Positions 43,801 to 51,804 of a DNA stretch of 63,924 nucleotides are shown in pieces. How positions within the stretch are numbered: the first letter of the stretch is position 1; every line of letters starts with the position of its first letter. Below the pieces are notes generated by a model, which ran no database searches, was not told the DNA's origin, and worked only from the letters and a program-made list of their open reading frames with translations. Made by a program: the position numbers and the translations under genes. Origin of the DNA: Bacillota bacterium (GTDB lineage Bacteria; Bacillota; Clostridia; Peptostreptococcales; Anaerovoracaceae); NCBI GenBank assembly GCA_017394515.1, contig JAFPXY010000017.1, positions 1 to 63,924 of the forward strand, written 5' to 3'.

Positions 43801-44642
43801 AAAAACTCATAAACATTACCATCCTTATAGAAGCTGAGAAGAAGATAGAGACAATTAAAGAATACGAGTCAGGTCAACCCATGAACATCGATGGATGGGT
43901 CATCGGCCTTTCCAAGACCAGCTTCACCTATAACGGCAAAGTCCAGAAGCCTGTGGTGAAATCCATCTGGGGCTTCCCTCTGGAAGAAGGTCAGGATTAC
44001 GATCTTGAGTGGTCCAATGCCTCATCCAAGAACGCCGGAACATATACAGTCAAAGCTATAGGTAAGGGAAGATATAACGGAACCGCTACCGGAGAGTACA
44101 AAATCCTTCCTAAGAAGATCACTCCGAAGGTAACTCTTTCAAACACCAGTTACACCTTTAACGGTAAGGTAAGAAAGCCCACCGTGACGGTCAAGAACGG
44201 AACCACTAAGCTGTCATCTTCCAACTATAGGGTGACCTACGGATCCGGAAGAAAGAGCATCGGTAAGTACAAAGTGACTGTGACCATGAAGGGTAACTAC
44301 AGTGGCACCAAGAGCGTTTACTTCAAGATAAATCCGAAGGGAACCACGCTGAATACACCTGAAGCTGCTAAGAAAGCTATAACCGTCAAGTGGAAAAAAC
44401 AATCCGAAAGGATGGCAACCTTCCGCATCCAGGGATATCAGATCGAACTTGCGACCAACAGCGCATTCACCAAGGGTAAAGTAAACGCCATAGCTTACGG
44501 ATATTCCAAAACATCTAAGAAGGTGGATGGACTTAAGAAGGGAACGAAGTATTACATCAGGATCCGTACCTTCAAATCAGTGAACGGCGTGAGATTCTAT
44601 TCATCGTGGTCCAAGACGAAGACCGCAACTACAAAGAAATAA
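40824..44642 (+). CDS. large secreted protein: VCBS/FG-GAP repeats, pore-like region, MBG and Fn3 modules
   Basis: A 1272-residue exported protein. Signal peptide at residues 1-31. Calcium-type FG-GAP loops occur near residues 194 (DYDGDGKDS), 272 (DINGDGIDD), 358 (DIDNDGVDE) and 587 (DNDNDG). Residues about 640-890 are rich in alternating Ser/Thr and hydrophobic residues (SSTSSSFSVGGSMKL, then VTESMSYGFTFGASVAVGP). These resemble aerolysin/ETX-like pore-forming strands, though I cannot prove it. Two MBG-like units (about 1030-1168) and an Fn3 unit ending WSKTKTATTKK close the chain. No sortase signal is present. ATG 40824 follows GGAGGAGAAAACC. It is shared in C-terminal design with three other proteins in this region. 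Confidence 0.75.
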   Translation: MKTKRKLLTLLLAVMMVVTMMPLSASQGYAASGSGNSDYDTIMKNFIPDCFKNPDFEPYGFGKDTPFLMNEQSELLLYMTNKDSSGKITTIFDKIKSESTGDLINNATKTTAIETPPIALKKASFVKAVALDPRGCGRKDHIAFIGVNSTKAAYIWVYDTRNKKWSDGVGLDDCGWLKKLSYYEAINFLSITAGDYDGDGKDSIIAYIAADYYSSSFKGDDLKEYQVNTPDIGSSGNISLDLSGMSHSFVWSEKFINGDYDQDSKHKLGVDLDTGDINGDGIDDLVTVCYYGNADNNNQKASLYRPWLCVFYGNKTNNFIGNTSPGSKFGLWEGYKDESDNAIKNKNWKSLVSPSIACGDIDNDGVDEIVAAGVKNTIHANGAANAGDPADLNSEKISVYIIDGGKMIQKEVSANKWTSKGFYDDDDAWNKTTTECVAVNGLGNPEMIFISGTLYDYDKESGNLTAVHTPDYFNDTDDGLNFKLTSNMYVQSAVAGNFDSNDKGFEQVVYTINCKTAGANEENYDYLIGVIGGKNRNKNSGIASEYYSTSVNNMKNDHSYPTRDDGSNYYGGVENDCGLNCIAVAVDNDNDGMMARYKDKTLTYADPDIVCILQAAPYFKELEDHIDVVGETTYEISNEYSFERSSSTSSSFSVGGSMKLGTPACEIEVQAGYAREWEKEFTEGHITTEAFHWTAEDKDQVVVYRTPVICYRYQVQDQQGNWEKDGVENSWVISVPSDPSYTPLDIDQYNAFAKYYNKETAKKTSDFRKLEILDNKYLGVEGEPDKYLSIADSRFHKGGSGYELIQSSLQTVGHTSGSTGWSLEKGTSSSVTESMSYGFTFGASVAVGPDLGPVSFSVGVTTALENMSGESTTESTATTNGISCSVRNIDSSKLPSNINGDLFSFSYKMATWPSGIKRYVTDDKSESIPVFGYALAGVANPIKQSNLTPEEIEALPVIELLDQYKDSSVITLDDEDEIIYIRDEYEKLSEEAKKLINITILIEAEKKIETIKEYESGQPMNIDGWVIGLSKTSFTYNGKVQKPVVKSIWGFPLEEGQDYDLEWSNASSKNAGTYTVKAIGKGRYNGTATGEYKILPKKITPKVTLSNTSYTFNGKVRKPTVTVKNGTTKLSSSNYRVTYGSGRKSIGKYKVTVTMKGNYSGTKSVYFKINPKGTTLNTPEAAKKAITVKWKKQSERMATFRIQGYQIELATNSAFTKGKVNAIAYGYSKTSKKVDGLKKGTKYYIRIRTFKSVNGVRFYSSWSKTKTATTKK

Positions 44643-44673
44643 CCGAATAATAACAGTAATATTGGGGGAAAAC

Positions 44674-44707
44674 AAAAGCGGGGCTGTGTCGGCAGCCTCG
44701 CTTTTGT
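44674..44707 (+). terminator. rho-independent terminator
   Basis: AAAAGCGGGGCTG (44674-44686), loop TGTCGG, CAGCCTCGCTTTT (44693-44705), 13 bp with one G-T pair. Confidence 0.85.
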
Positions 44708-44718
44708 CATGTATTTTC

Positions 44719-44748
44719 TTGACAAGTGCAAAAAATATGCGGTAAAAT
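44719..44748 (+). promoter_or_regulatory. promoter of the LRR-like secreted protein
   Basis: TTGACA (44719-44724), 18 bases, TAAAAT (44743-44748), 41 bases before ATG 44790. The spacer contains GCAAAAAA. Confidence 0.65.
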
Positions 44749-44789
44749 TTATGCATAAACGAATTGCTTTTACGAAAGAGGGCAGAGTT

Positions 44790-46580
44790 ATGAAGAGGAT
44801 TTTTTGCATAATTATGATATTGGCCATGGCCTTCACTTTGAATGCAGGTCTGGTTTTTGCGGATGATATTGAGGATCCCGGAGATGGCACTACCGATGGT
44901 AATGTGGAGGTATACCTGACTGAGGATATTTTTCCGGACGAGGCTTTCAGAGATTGGCTCAGGACCAAGTTTGACGGCAATAATAATCAGGCGCTTGATG
45001 AAAGCGAAATGTACAAGATGACTCTTCTGGAAATACCGAGTGATCTGGGCATCAAGTCAGTCAAGGGCATCGAGCAGATACCAAACCTTGTGAGGCTGAC
45101 CATCTCTTATCAGGTGAGCGGCATGGAAGATATGCAGGCTGATCTCTATATCAAGTCATCATATGTCGGCTACCTGGACATAAAGGGGTGCAGCAAGATC
45201 AGACAGCTTAAGGTCGACGCGGACCCCACCAGCAAGGTGTACATCACAGGAATAGACTTAACAGGATGCACAGGCCTTGAAGAGCTTATCCTTCCCAACT
45301 GCTATGATCTTAAGGAATTAAAAGGCCTTAAGACCTGCACGGCTCTTAAGAACATCGATATTAAAAAATTTGGAAAGCTTGAAGAATTTGATATAAGCGG
45401 ATTTCCCGAGCTGTGGCGTTTGGTGATAAATAGCAATCCGCTTAAATCCATCAACGTGACCAATTGTCCAAAGCTGGAGATTGCATATATAGGCGGGGAG
45501 TCGCCGGATGGTGAGGAGACCATCGATCACATAGATTTTTCAGGGTGTACTTCTCTGACCTCCATTTACCTGTCGAGTCCGGCCCTTAAGACCATCGATA
45601 TCTCGGACTGCACGAAGCTAGACAATATAACCATCAACAAGGATATAAGATATAAGAACTATGCTCCTGTGGAAAGTCTGGATCTTTCGAATCAGCCTGA
45701 ACTTAGGGGTGTGTTCCTCATGTATGCCGGATTGAAGTCTCTGGATCTAAGCAAAAATCCTCTCATCGAGAGCGTCCATCTGGAGCAGAACGGCATGACC
45801 AGCTTAAACCTTGGAAATGCACAGTATTTGTATTTGCTTGAGATTATCAAGGAAGATCTTGAGACCCTTGATATCTCAGGGTGTCCTAAACTTTGCTATG
45901 CGGTGAAGAATTCCGAGAACAGCGGTTTTGGAGATATCACATCCTACGCGGTTTATGATGAGGAAACAGGAAATATCATCAATCTGAACTATGATGCCTA
46001 TACCAAACTGATCTACGACGAAGGAGCCATCGAACCAAGAACTACGGATATAAGCGGAGCGGCTATGACTCTTTCCAAAACAACATACACCTATGATGGA
46101 ACTGTCAAAAAGCCTTCCGTAAAGTCCGTTGTCCTTAACGGCGTTACCCTCAAGGCAGGCACTGACTACACCGTGTCCTACGCCAGCGGACGCAAGAATG
46201 CAGGATTCTATAAAGTTACTGTGACCGGTATCAAAAAGTATTCAGGAAAGATATCCATGGCCTTCGAAATAAATAAGGCTAAGAATAACCTTAAGGTCAC
46301 CGCGAAGACTGCGACAGTCAAGTACTCCAAGTTGAAGACCGCCAACCAGACCGTAGCCCGTAAAAGTGTGCTCACCGTAACCGGCGGAAAGGGCACCATA
46401 ACCTATACCAAGATGAATGGTCCATCCAAGATCACCATCAATAAGACCACCGGAAAGGTCACTGTGAAGAAGGGGCTCAAGAAGGGCACATATAAGGTGA
46501 AGGTCAATATCAAAGCAGCTGGAACCAAGAACTACAAGCCGCTGACACTGACCAGGACTTTCAAGATAAAAGTGAAATAA
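44790..46580 (+). CDS. secreted leucine-rich-repeat-like protein with MBG module
   Basis: A 596-residue exported protein. The signal peptide ends near residue 24 (VFADD). Residues about 50-400 contain irregular leucine-rich repeats of the LxxLxLSxxxxL type (LDLSNQPELRGVFL, SLDLSKNPLIESVHLEQNGMTSLNLG, LDISGCPKL). An MBG-like unit follows (about 430-490: TLSKTTYTYDGTVKKPSVK, then YTVSYASGRKNAGFYKVTV). The C-terminal domain of about 100 residues resembles the end of other clostridial surface proteins. It probably binds a ligand outside the cell; the target is unknown. I start at ATG 44790, after GAAAGAGGGCAG. Confidence 0.8.
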   Translation: MKRIFCIIMILAMAFTLNAGLVFADDIEDPGDGTTDGNVEVYLTEDIFPDEAFRDWLRTKFDGNNNQALDESEMYKMTLLEIPSDLGIKSVKGIEQIPNLVRLTISYQVSGMEDMQADLYIKSSYVGYLDIKGCSKIRQLKVDADPTSKVYITGIDLTGCTGLEELILPNCYDLKELKGLKTCTALKNIDIKKFGKLEEFDISGFPELWRLVINSNPLKSINVTNCPKLEIAYIGGESPDGEETIDHIDFSGCTSLTSIYLSSPALKTIDISDCTKLDNITINKDIRYKNYAPVESLDLSNQPELRGVFLMYAGLKSLDLSKNPLIESVHLEQNGMTSLNLGNAQYLYLLEIIKEDLETLDISGCPKLCYAVKNSENSGFGDITSYAVYDEETGNIINLNYDAYTKLIYDEGAIEPRTTDISGAAMTLSKTTYTYDGTVKKPSVKSVVLNGVTLKAGTDYTVSYASGRKNAGFYKVTVTGIKKYSGKISMAFEINKAKNNLKVTAKTATVKYSKLKTANQTVARKSVLTVTGGKGTITYTKMNGPSKITINKTTGKVTVKKGLKKGTYKVKVNIKAAGTKNYKPLTLTRTFKIKVK

Positions 46581-46585
46581 AAGTT

Positions 46586-46613
46586 AAAAGCTGCTCCAAA
46601 GAGCAGCTTTTTT
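46586..46613. terminator. terminator after the LRR-like gene
   Basis: AAAAGCTGCTC (46586-46596), loop CAAA, GAGCAGCTTTT (46601-46611), then TT. Confidence 0.85.
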
Positions 46614-46623
46614 AGTGCAAAGA

Positions 46624-46718
46624 GTAAACCGCAAAAAACATACTTTGAGGTTTACCTCTGCTGTGAAGAGCTATTTTGGAGTAAACCACATATGTTGAAA
46701 ATGTATGGTTAGGTTTAC
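46624..46718. repeat. short array of alternating GTAAACC elements
   Basis: GTAAACC at 46624 and 46681 alternates with GGTTTAC at 46649 and 46712; start-to-start steps are 25, 32 and 31. GCAAAAAACATA follows the first copy directly. The array fills the gap between the LRR gene terminator and the stop codon of the minus-strand YjiH-type gene. Confidence 0.7.
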
Positions 46719-46726
46719 CCATCAGA

Positions 46727-47881
46727 TCAAACTATCAGCACGAAGACCCAGTGGGCGAAGACGCCGGCACAGATGCCGCCGATGGTGTGGCAAAGGATGG
46801 CTTTGCCGGTGAGCTGGCGGGATCCGAGGCTGTCCATCATTGCTACGTGGGTGCTCAGGTATCCGCTCCAGCACATGCACATGGCGGTGAAGACCGCCAC
46901 GTCAGCTCCTGTGGCCTGGCCGTTTGCCAGCATACCGGGGATAAGGGCGATGGCTGCTCCTGCGGAACCCAGGGCGGTGATGGGAATAGAAATGCACTCG
47001 TTAGCTGTGAATCCGAAGAGAGGATTCAGGATGAAGGATAACTTTTCGGCAACAAAGGGGAAGAAAGCGATTCCTTCGTAGGCTTCTCCCGTGTAGGTGC
47101 CGTCAGCTGAAGGGCCGTTTGTGAGCATGAGAACCAAGGAGCAAATAATTAGCACTCCGGGGATGATCTCAAGACCGATCTTTACGCCGGACTTGCCGCC
47201 CGAAAGGGTGGACTCGATGAGCCTAAGGCCGATGCTCTTTTTGCGGAGGTTGCCGGTCTCGAACTCCTGAGTGTATTCAAGGCGTCTCTCCAGAGCCCAG
47301 TCCTCGGTGCCGTATTCCTTCTTAGTGAATCTAAGCATGAGGCGTGTGCTTATTATGCTGCCGAAGATGGCGCCCAGGTTGCCCACGAGGGCGGCGGTAA
47401 CCAGCTGAGTGTTGCCGTTTGTGGAAAGACCTATGATGAAGGTCGTTATGATAGCGCCCATGCCGAAGGCCGTCCCGATGTTGGTCAGAGCGGGGACCTG
47501 ATATTTTTTGAAGTACTTGATGAAGGCCTTGTCGTCAGCCAGGGCCAGGATGGCCGGGTTGTCCGAAAGATAGGTAGTCATGATGCCTACGGAGGCGGCT
47601 CCCGGAAGGCCATAGAGAGGCTTCATCAGAGGAGACACGATGGTGTTGATAAGGGCGATTACCCCGAATTCGGAAAGGACTGCGCCGAAGGCACCTGCCA
47701 GAACTGCAATAGCCATGATGTAGAACACCGTGTTGATCAAAAGATCATATGCCGTGTTCATGAGGGTGCTCAGCATGTTCACGAGCCCCATCTTGTGGCC
47801 TACGGAGCCGAAAATCAGCAGGAAGACTGCTGTGAAAACTGTGGGCTCCAGTATTTTTTTCTTGAACTCATATTTAGTCAT
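46727..47881 (-). CDS. YjiH-family nucleoside-recognition (GATE) membrane protein
   Basis: A 384-residue polytopic membrane protein with about 9-10 hydrophobic segments. It shows the nucleoside-recognition/GATE pattern: FGVIALINTIVSPLMKPLYGLPGAASVGIMTTYLSDNPAILAL in the first half. FGFTANECISIPITALGSAGAAIALIPGML follows in the second half. YjiH-type proteins are presumed transporters of unknown substrate. I start at the Met at 47881 (MTKYEFKKK), not at the earlier TTG, because an AAAGGTGTC sequence precedes it. It is divergent from a LysR gene across a 117-base gap, so that regulator probably controls it. Confidence 0.85.
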   Translation of the reverse strand: MTKYEFKKKILEPTVFTAVFLLIFGSVGHKMGLVNMLSTLMNTAYDLLINTVFYIMAIAVLAGAFGAVLSEFGVIALINTIVSPLMKPLYGLPGAASVGIMTTYLSDNPAILALADDKAFIKYFKKYQVPALTNIGTAFGMGAIITTFIIGLSTNGNTQLVTAALVGNLGAIFGSIISTRLMLRFTKKEYGTEDWALERRLEYTQEFETGNLRKKSIGLRLIESTLSGGKSGVKIGLEIIPGVLIICSLVLMLTNGPSADGTYTGEAYEGIAFFPFVAEKLSFILNPLFGFTANECISIPITALGSAGAAIALIPGMLANGQATGADVAVFTAMCMCWSGYLSTHVAMMDSLGSRQLTGKAILCHTIGGICAGVFAHWVFVLIV

Positions 47882-47998
47882 GAATGACACCTTTACAAAT
47901 ATAAAATATACCCTTGTCTTTAATATATCACAATGGTAAAATTTAGAAAGTGAATAAAACAAATAAAAAACATTTGAAAACCGAATAAAGGAGAGAAA

Positions 47999-48868
47999 AT
48001 GGAAGCAGATTATAATCTTCAGAAATATTTATCCTTTGTAACCACCGCGGAGCATGGGAGCTTTACCAGAGCTGCGGAGATATTGAACTATTCCCAGTCC
48101 AGCATAAGCCGCATGATCGGAGACCTTGAGAGGGAGTGGGGGCTGACCCTTCTGGAGCGCAAAGGTCAGTCGGTGAAGCCCACCTCGGACGGCATGAAGC
48201 TTTTGCCTTACGCCGAGAGGCTGGTGGCGGAGTTCCAGACCCTTCAGAACGAGGTGTCTCAGCTTAACGGCTTGGGCTCCGGCTTGATCAGAATAGCCAC
48301 CTTCTCGTCGGTGGCTGCCCAGTGGCTTCCAAACATCATAAAGGAGTTCAAAAAACACTACCCCAACATCGAATACGAGCTATTGATTGGTGACTATCCG
48401 GAGATCGAGCAGTGGGTCCTGGAGGGCAGGGCAGACTGTGGCTTTAATATTTTGCCCTCCAAGGGTTGTGATTCAATCTTCATGGAGGATGATGAATTCG
48501 TGGTGGTCATTCCCTTAGATCACCCTTTGGCAGGGGAGGAGCGCTTCCCGCTGAAAGCTCTTAAGGACTATCCCTTCATGCTTCTCGGAAAGGGTGAAAA
48601 GAGCGAAATCAGAAACATCCCGGAGATCAGGGTACTGGACCTGGACGTAAAGCTGACCACTCTGGACGATTACGCCATCATGTCCATGGTGGAGAGCGGC
48701 CTTGGGATCAGCATCCTGCCGAGATTGATACTCAAGAGAAATCCTTACAAGATCGCTATCAAGAGCCTGGAGGAGCCTGTCTATAGAAAGATCGGCCTTA
48801 CGGTCAGGGACAAGAATACCATGTCCTTTGCCATGAGAAAGTTCGTGGAGTATTTGGGCTACAGGTGA
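47999..48868 (+). CDS. LysR-family transcriptional regulator
   Basis: A 289-residue LTTR. The N-terminal helix-turn-helix is FVTTAEHGSFTRAAEILNYSQSSISRMIGDLEREWGLTLLER (about residues 12-54). The type 2 periplasmic-binding-like effector domain spans about 90-285 (SGLIRIATFSSVAAQWLPNIIKEF, then SMVESGLGISILPRLIL). It is transcribed away from the YjiH-type gene, the usual arrangement for a LysR regulator and its target. The effector is not known. GGAGAGAAA precedes the ATG. Confidence 0.93.
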   Translation: MEADYNLQKYLSFVTTAEHGSFTRAAEILNYSQSSISRMIGDLEREWGLTLLERKGQSVKPTSDGMKLLPYAERLVAEFQTLQNEVSQLNGLGSGLIRIATFSSVAAQWLPNIIKEFKKHYPNIEYELLIGDYPEIEQWVLEGRADCGFNILPSKGCDSIFMEDDEFVVVIPLDHPLAGEERFPLKALKDYPFMLLGKGEKSEIRNIPEIRVLDLDVKLTTLDDYAIMSMVESGLGISILPRLILKRNPYKIAIKSLEEPVYRKIGLTVRDKNTMSFAMRKFVEYLGYR

Positions 48869-49004
48869 TGAAATTTTTTGCAGTGTCCGCGGCGAGTTAA
48901 TGCTTTAGTGCTTGACAACAACAAATCTTAGTTGATAAAATAAAATTAACAAGATCGTATTTTTGCTTTTTTTTATAAAGATTTGGAGAGGAAAGGAGTT
49001 AGCC

Positions 49005-51770
49005 ATGAAACTTAGGATAAAGCGAACATTGCTTATGCTTCTCATGGTCATGATGATCGTGACCCTGGTACCAAACGTAGGCGGAATCGGGAAAGCATAC
49101 GCTGAAACGGATACGATTACTAGAGTGGATATTTCAACTAAGGATCCATTACCGGAGAAAATATATGTGAATGGTACAGTTAAGCACCCAGAATTTGTTA
49201 TAGATTCGGTAACCTCTTCGCTTGAAACAGTCGGAAAAGATGATTTGGAACTCATTATGGATGACTACAGCGGCTGGTGCTATTCATACAAATTCGGCGA
49301 TAAAACGGATTGGGTGCATTATGGAGAAGATGGCGTCCAGAATCTGTTCTTCACTTCCGGAGAAAGCCGTTTGATGGTGGATATTTGGGTAAACAAGGGT
49401 GGTGTCGTATTCACGGAAGACACGGAGTTCTATCTGAATGGCAAGAAGATGGACTTCTATAAGGCCTATGACAGTAGTACGGACTATGTGGGTTATTTCT
49501 CATATATCGCAGAGGATATCAAATATGTTCCCGGAACCATAGCTATTACTTATGACGCAGACAAGGTGTTTCCGACCACGCGAATGACCGGCAGAGAGGT
49601 AAGCGTGCAGTTCCTAAGGTACATTACGTGCAATACAGATGACACGATTGGCCCTGATGACAGGTGGTATGTGTTTGATGCTACGACAACTCCAAAGCTG
49701 AATTATGCAAGTAAGTATACGTGTCTGGTGAAAAAAGATGGGGATGAATATATCCCTCTCCATGAATCCGATGAACTGCTAACCAATGATGCAGAGTATT
49801 ACTGGTGTTTTAATATTGAAGAAAATGACGATTATGATTATATATTTAATACGGAATCGTTACCTTATGTAACTGTCAATGGAACTAGTGTGGATGTGGA
49901 CGTTCGCTGGGGTAGCCAGAGCCCAGAGGGCGACTTGTATGTTTATGCTCCGGCATCCCTCAATGAGACTGGAGATATTTCACCTTTGAGCATCTCAGTT
50001 TTCCCAAAAGGAGCTGCTGTCCAGAAAGGGAAAAGCCGCACATTTACAGCCACGGTATTTGCGACCACGAATCATGATGTGATATGGAGTGTTTCAGATA
50101 ACCTGAGTACAGATACCACCATTGATCCTTATGCAGGAACACTGACCGTTGCGGTTGACGAAACTGCATCTTCTGTTAAGATTACCGCCACTTCTGTCCT
50201 AGATAGTTCAGTAAAAGATGAAATAGATGTAAACATCGTGGATGATGAGGTGGGTATAGACAGTGTAACGATAATAGGAAATAAGGAGTACTACTACACT
50301 GGGGATAAAGCAATACTTTGGGCAGAAGTAACGGGTCATGATTACCATGACGTTACATGGGAATTATTCGGAGCAGTCAGCGAGGAGACAAAATTTACAT
50401 CAATAAGCGATACTGCAGCAGAATTAAAAATCGCTGATGATGAGACAAGTGATTCTATAATTGTAAGGGCAACTTCCAAAGCAGATTTCACCAAGTCGTA
50501 CGATTATAAGGTCCCTTTGATGCCGCACCCCTATGTGGAATCCCCCATTAATATCAAGTATGAGGCAAGCTGGTTTAAATTGACCGAGGATAAGACAGGA
50601 CGCGAAATCACCAGTGAATTCCGTAAATCCATCACATCTCCGTTCAGAACAACTGACATGGATGGCGCACAGTGGTATGTATATGGCGATTTCAGAGATG
50701 AAACGAATTATACCACACTGGTCAGAAAAGATGATCCGAATTCTTGGGACGTTGTAAAACTGAATGTGGATGATAACAAGCTAGATCCTAATGGAGAGTA
50801 CTATCTCTGGTTCAACATCGAAGTGAGTTATCCTTATGTATGGAAAGACAAGGGTGATACATCCGCGCTGCCAACGGTTTATGTCAATGGCAAGTTGGCA
50901 GATCATGCTGTCTGGGGTGATGATGTGGAAGTCTATGTGAAGGTTGATGTTATGAAAGATCTCAGTGGTGCCAAGATCGCTGACATACCAGATCAGACTT
51001 ATACAGGAACTTATATCGACCCTGCAGCAAAGGTTACATTAAATGGTAAGACACTGGTAAGAGAAACCGATTATACAGTAAGTTATCAGAACAACGTCGA
51101 CGTTGGTACGGCGAAGATGATAGTAGAGGGAAAAGGCGCTTACACAGGTAAGATTTATAAAGAATTTACTATCAAGCCTCGCAGCATCAAGAATACTAGC
51201 GCAACCTTAAGCGCTTCTAGTTACACATATAACGGAAGTGTCAAAAAACCAACGGTGACCGTCAAGGACAAGATAGATGGAACAGCCAAGAAACTGGTAG
51301 CTGGAACAGACTTTACTGTCACCATCAAGAACAGCAGCGGAAAGACGGTATCCTCGCCAAAGAGTGTTGGTCAGTATACGGTCCAAATCAAGGGCAAGGG
51401 CAATTATACCGGTACAACAACTAAAACCTTCAAGATCAACCCGAAGGGAACCACGCTTAAAGCGCCTTCAAACTATACGGTCGGCAAGACCTATGTAACT
51501 GTGAAGTGGAACACTCAGACAGAGAAGATGTCAACAGCACGCATCACAGGCTATCAGGTAATGCTTGCTACAAATTCTAAGTTTACCAAGGGTAAGAAGA
51601 CTGTGACTATCGCGGGATACAGTAAGTCATCCAATAAGGTGACAGGCCTTAAAGGTGGCAAGAAGTATTACGTGAAGATCCGCACCTACAAAGAAGTGAA
51701 GGTGGATGGCAAGACAGTGAAACTGTATTCACCTTGGTCCAAATCCAAGACCGTTACAACTAAGCAATAA
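49005..51770 (+). CDS. large secreted protein with Ig-like, MBG and Fn3 modules
   Basis: A 921-residue exported protein. Signal peptide at residues 1-35 (MKLRIKRTLLML, cleavage after AYA). Two related blocks that mention 'YVYGDF/WYVFD...NYTTLVRKDD...YYLWFNIE' frame a centre with Big-like Ig domains (about 345-500; SISVFPKGAAVQKGKSRTFTATVF). The C-terminal about 260 residues hold an MBG unit (IADIPDQTYTGTYIDPAAKVTLNG), a second one (SSYTYNGSVKKPTVTVKD) and a closing Fn3 domain ending WSKSKTVTTKQ. No anchor motif or enzyme domain is seen. ATG 49005 follows AGGAAAGGAG. Confidence 0.78.
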   Translation: MKLRIKRTLLMLLMVMMIVTLVPNVGGIGKAYAETDTITRVDISTKDPLPEKIYVNGTVKHPEFVIDSVTSSLETVGKDDLELIMDDYSGWCYSYKFGDKTDWVHYGEDGVQNLFFTSGESRLMVDIWVNKGGVVFTEDTEFYLNGKKMDFYKAYDSSTDYVGYFSYIAEDIKYVPGTIAITYDADKVFPTTRMTGREVSVQFLRYITCNTDDTIGPDDRWYVFDATTTPKLNYASKYTCLVKKDGDEYIPLHESDELLTNDAEYYWCFNIEENDDYDYIFNTESLPYVTVNGTSVDVDVRWGSQSPEGDLYVYAPASLNETGDISPLSISVFPKGAAVQKGKSRTFTATVFATTNHDVIWSVSDNLSTDTTIDPYAGTLTVAVDETASSVKITATSVLDSSVKDEIDVNIVDDEVGIDSVTIIGNKEYYYTGDKAILWAEVTGHDYHDVTWELFGAVSEETKFTSISDTAAELKIADDETSDSIIVRATSKADFTKSYDYKVPLMPHPYVESPINIKYEASWFKLTEDKTGREITSEFRKSITSPFRTTDMDGAQWYVYGDFRDETNYTTLVRKDDPNSWDVVKLNVDDNKLDPNGEYYLWFNIEVSYPYVWKDKGDTSALPTVYVNGKLADHAVWGDDVEVYVKVDVMKDLSGAKIADIPDQTYTGTYIDPAAKVTLNGKTLVRETDYTVSYQNNVDVGTAKMIVEGKGAYTGKIYKEFTIKPRSIKNTSATLSASSYTYNGSVKKPTVTVKDKIDGTAKKLVAGTDFTVTIKNSSGKTVSSPKSVGQYTVQIKGKGNYTGTTTKTFKINPKGTTLKAPSNYTVGKTYVTVKWNTQTEKMSTARITGYQVMLATNSKFTKGKKTVTIAGYSKSSNKVTGLKGGKKYYVKIRTYKEVKVDGKTVKLYSPWSKSKTVTTKQ

Positions 51771-51804
51771 GTCAAAGGTAGATATTTAAAAGGAGGGCGA
51801 AAAG

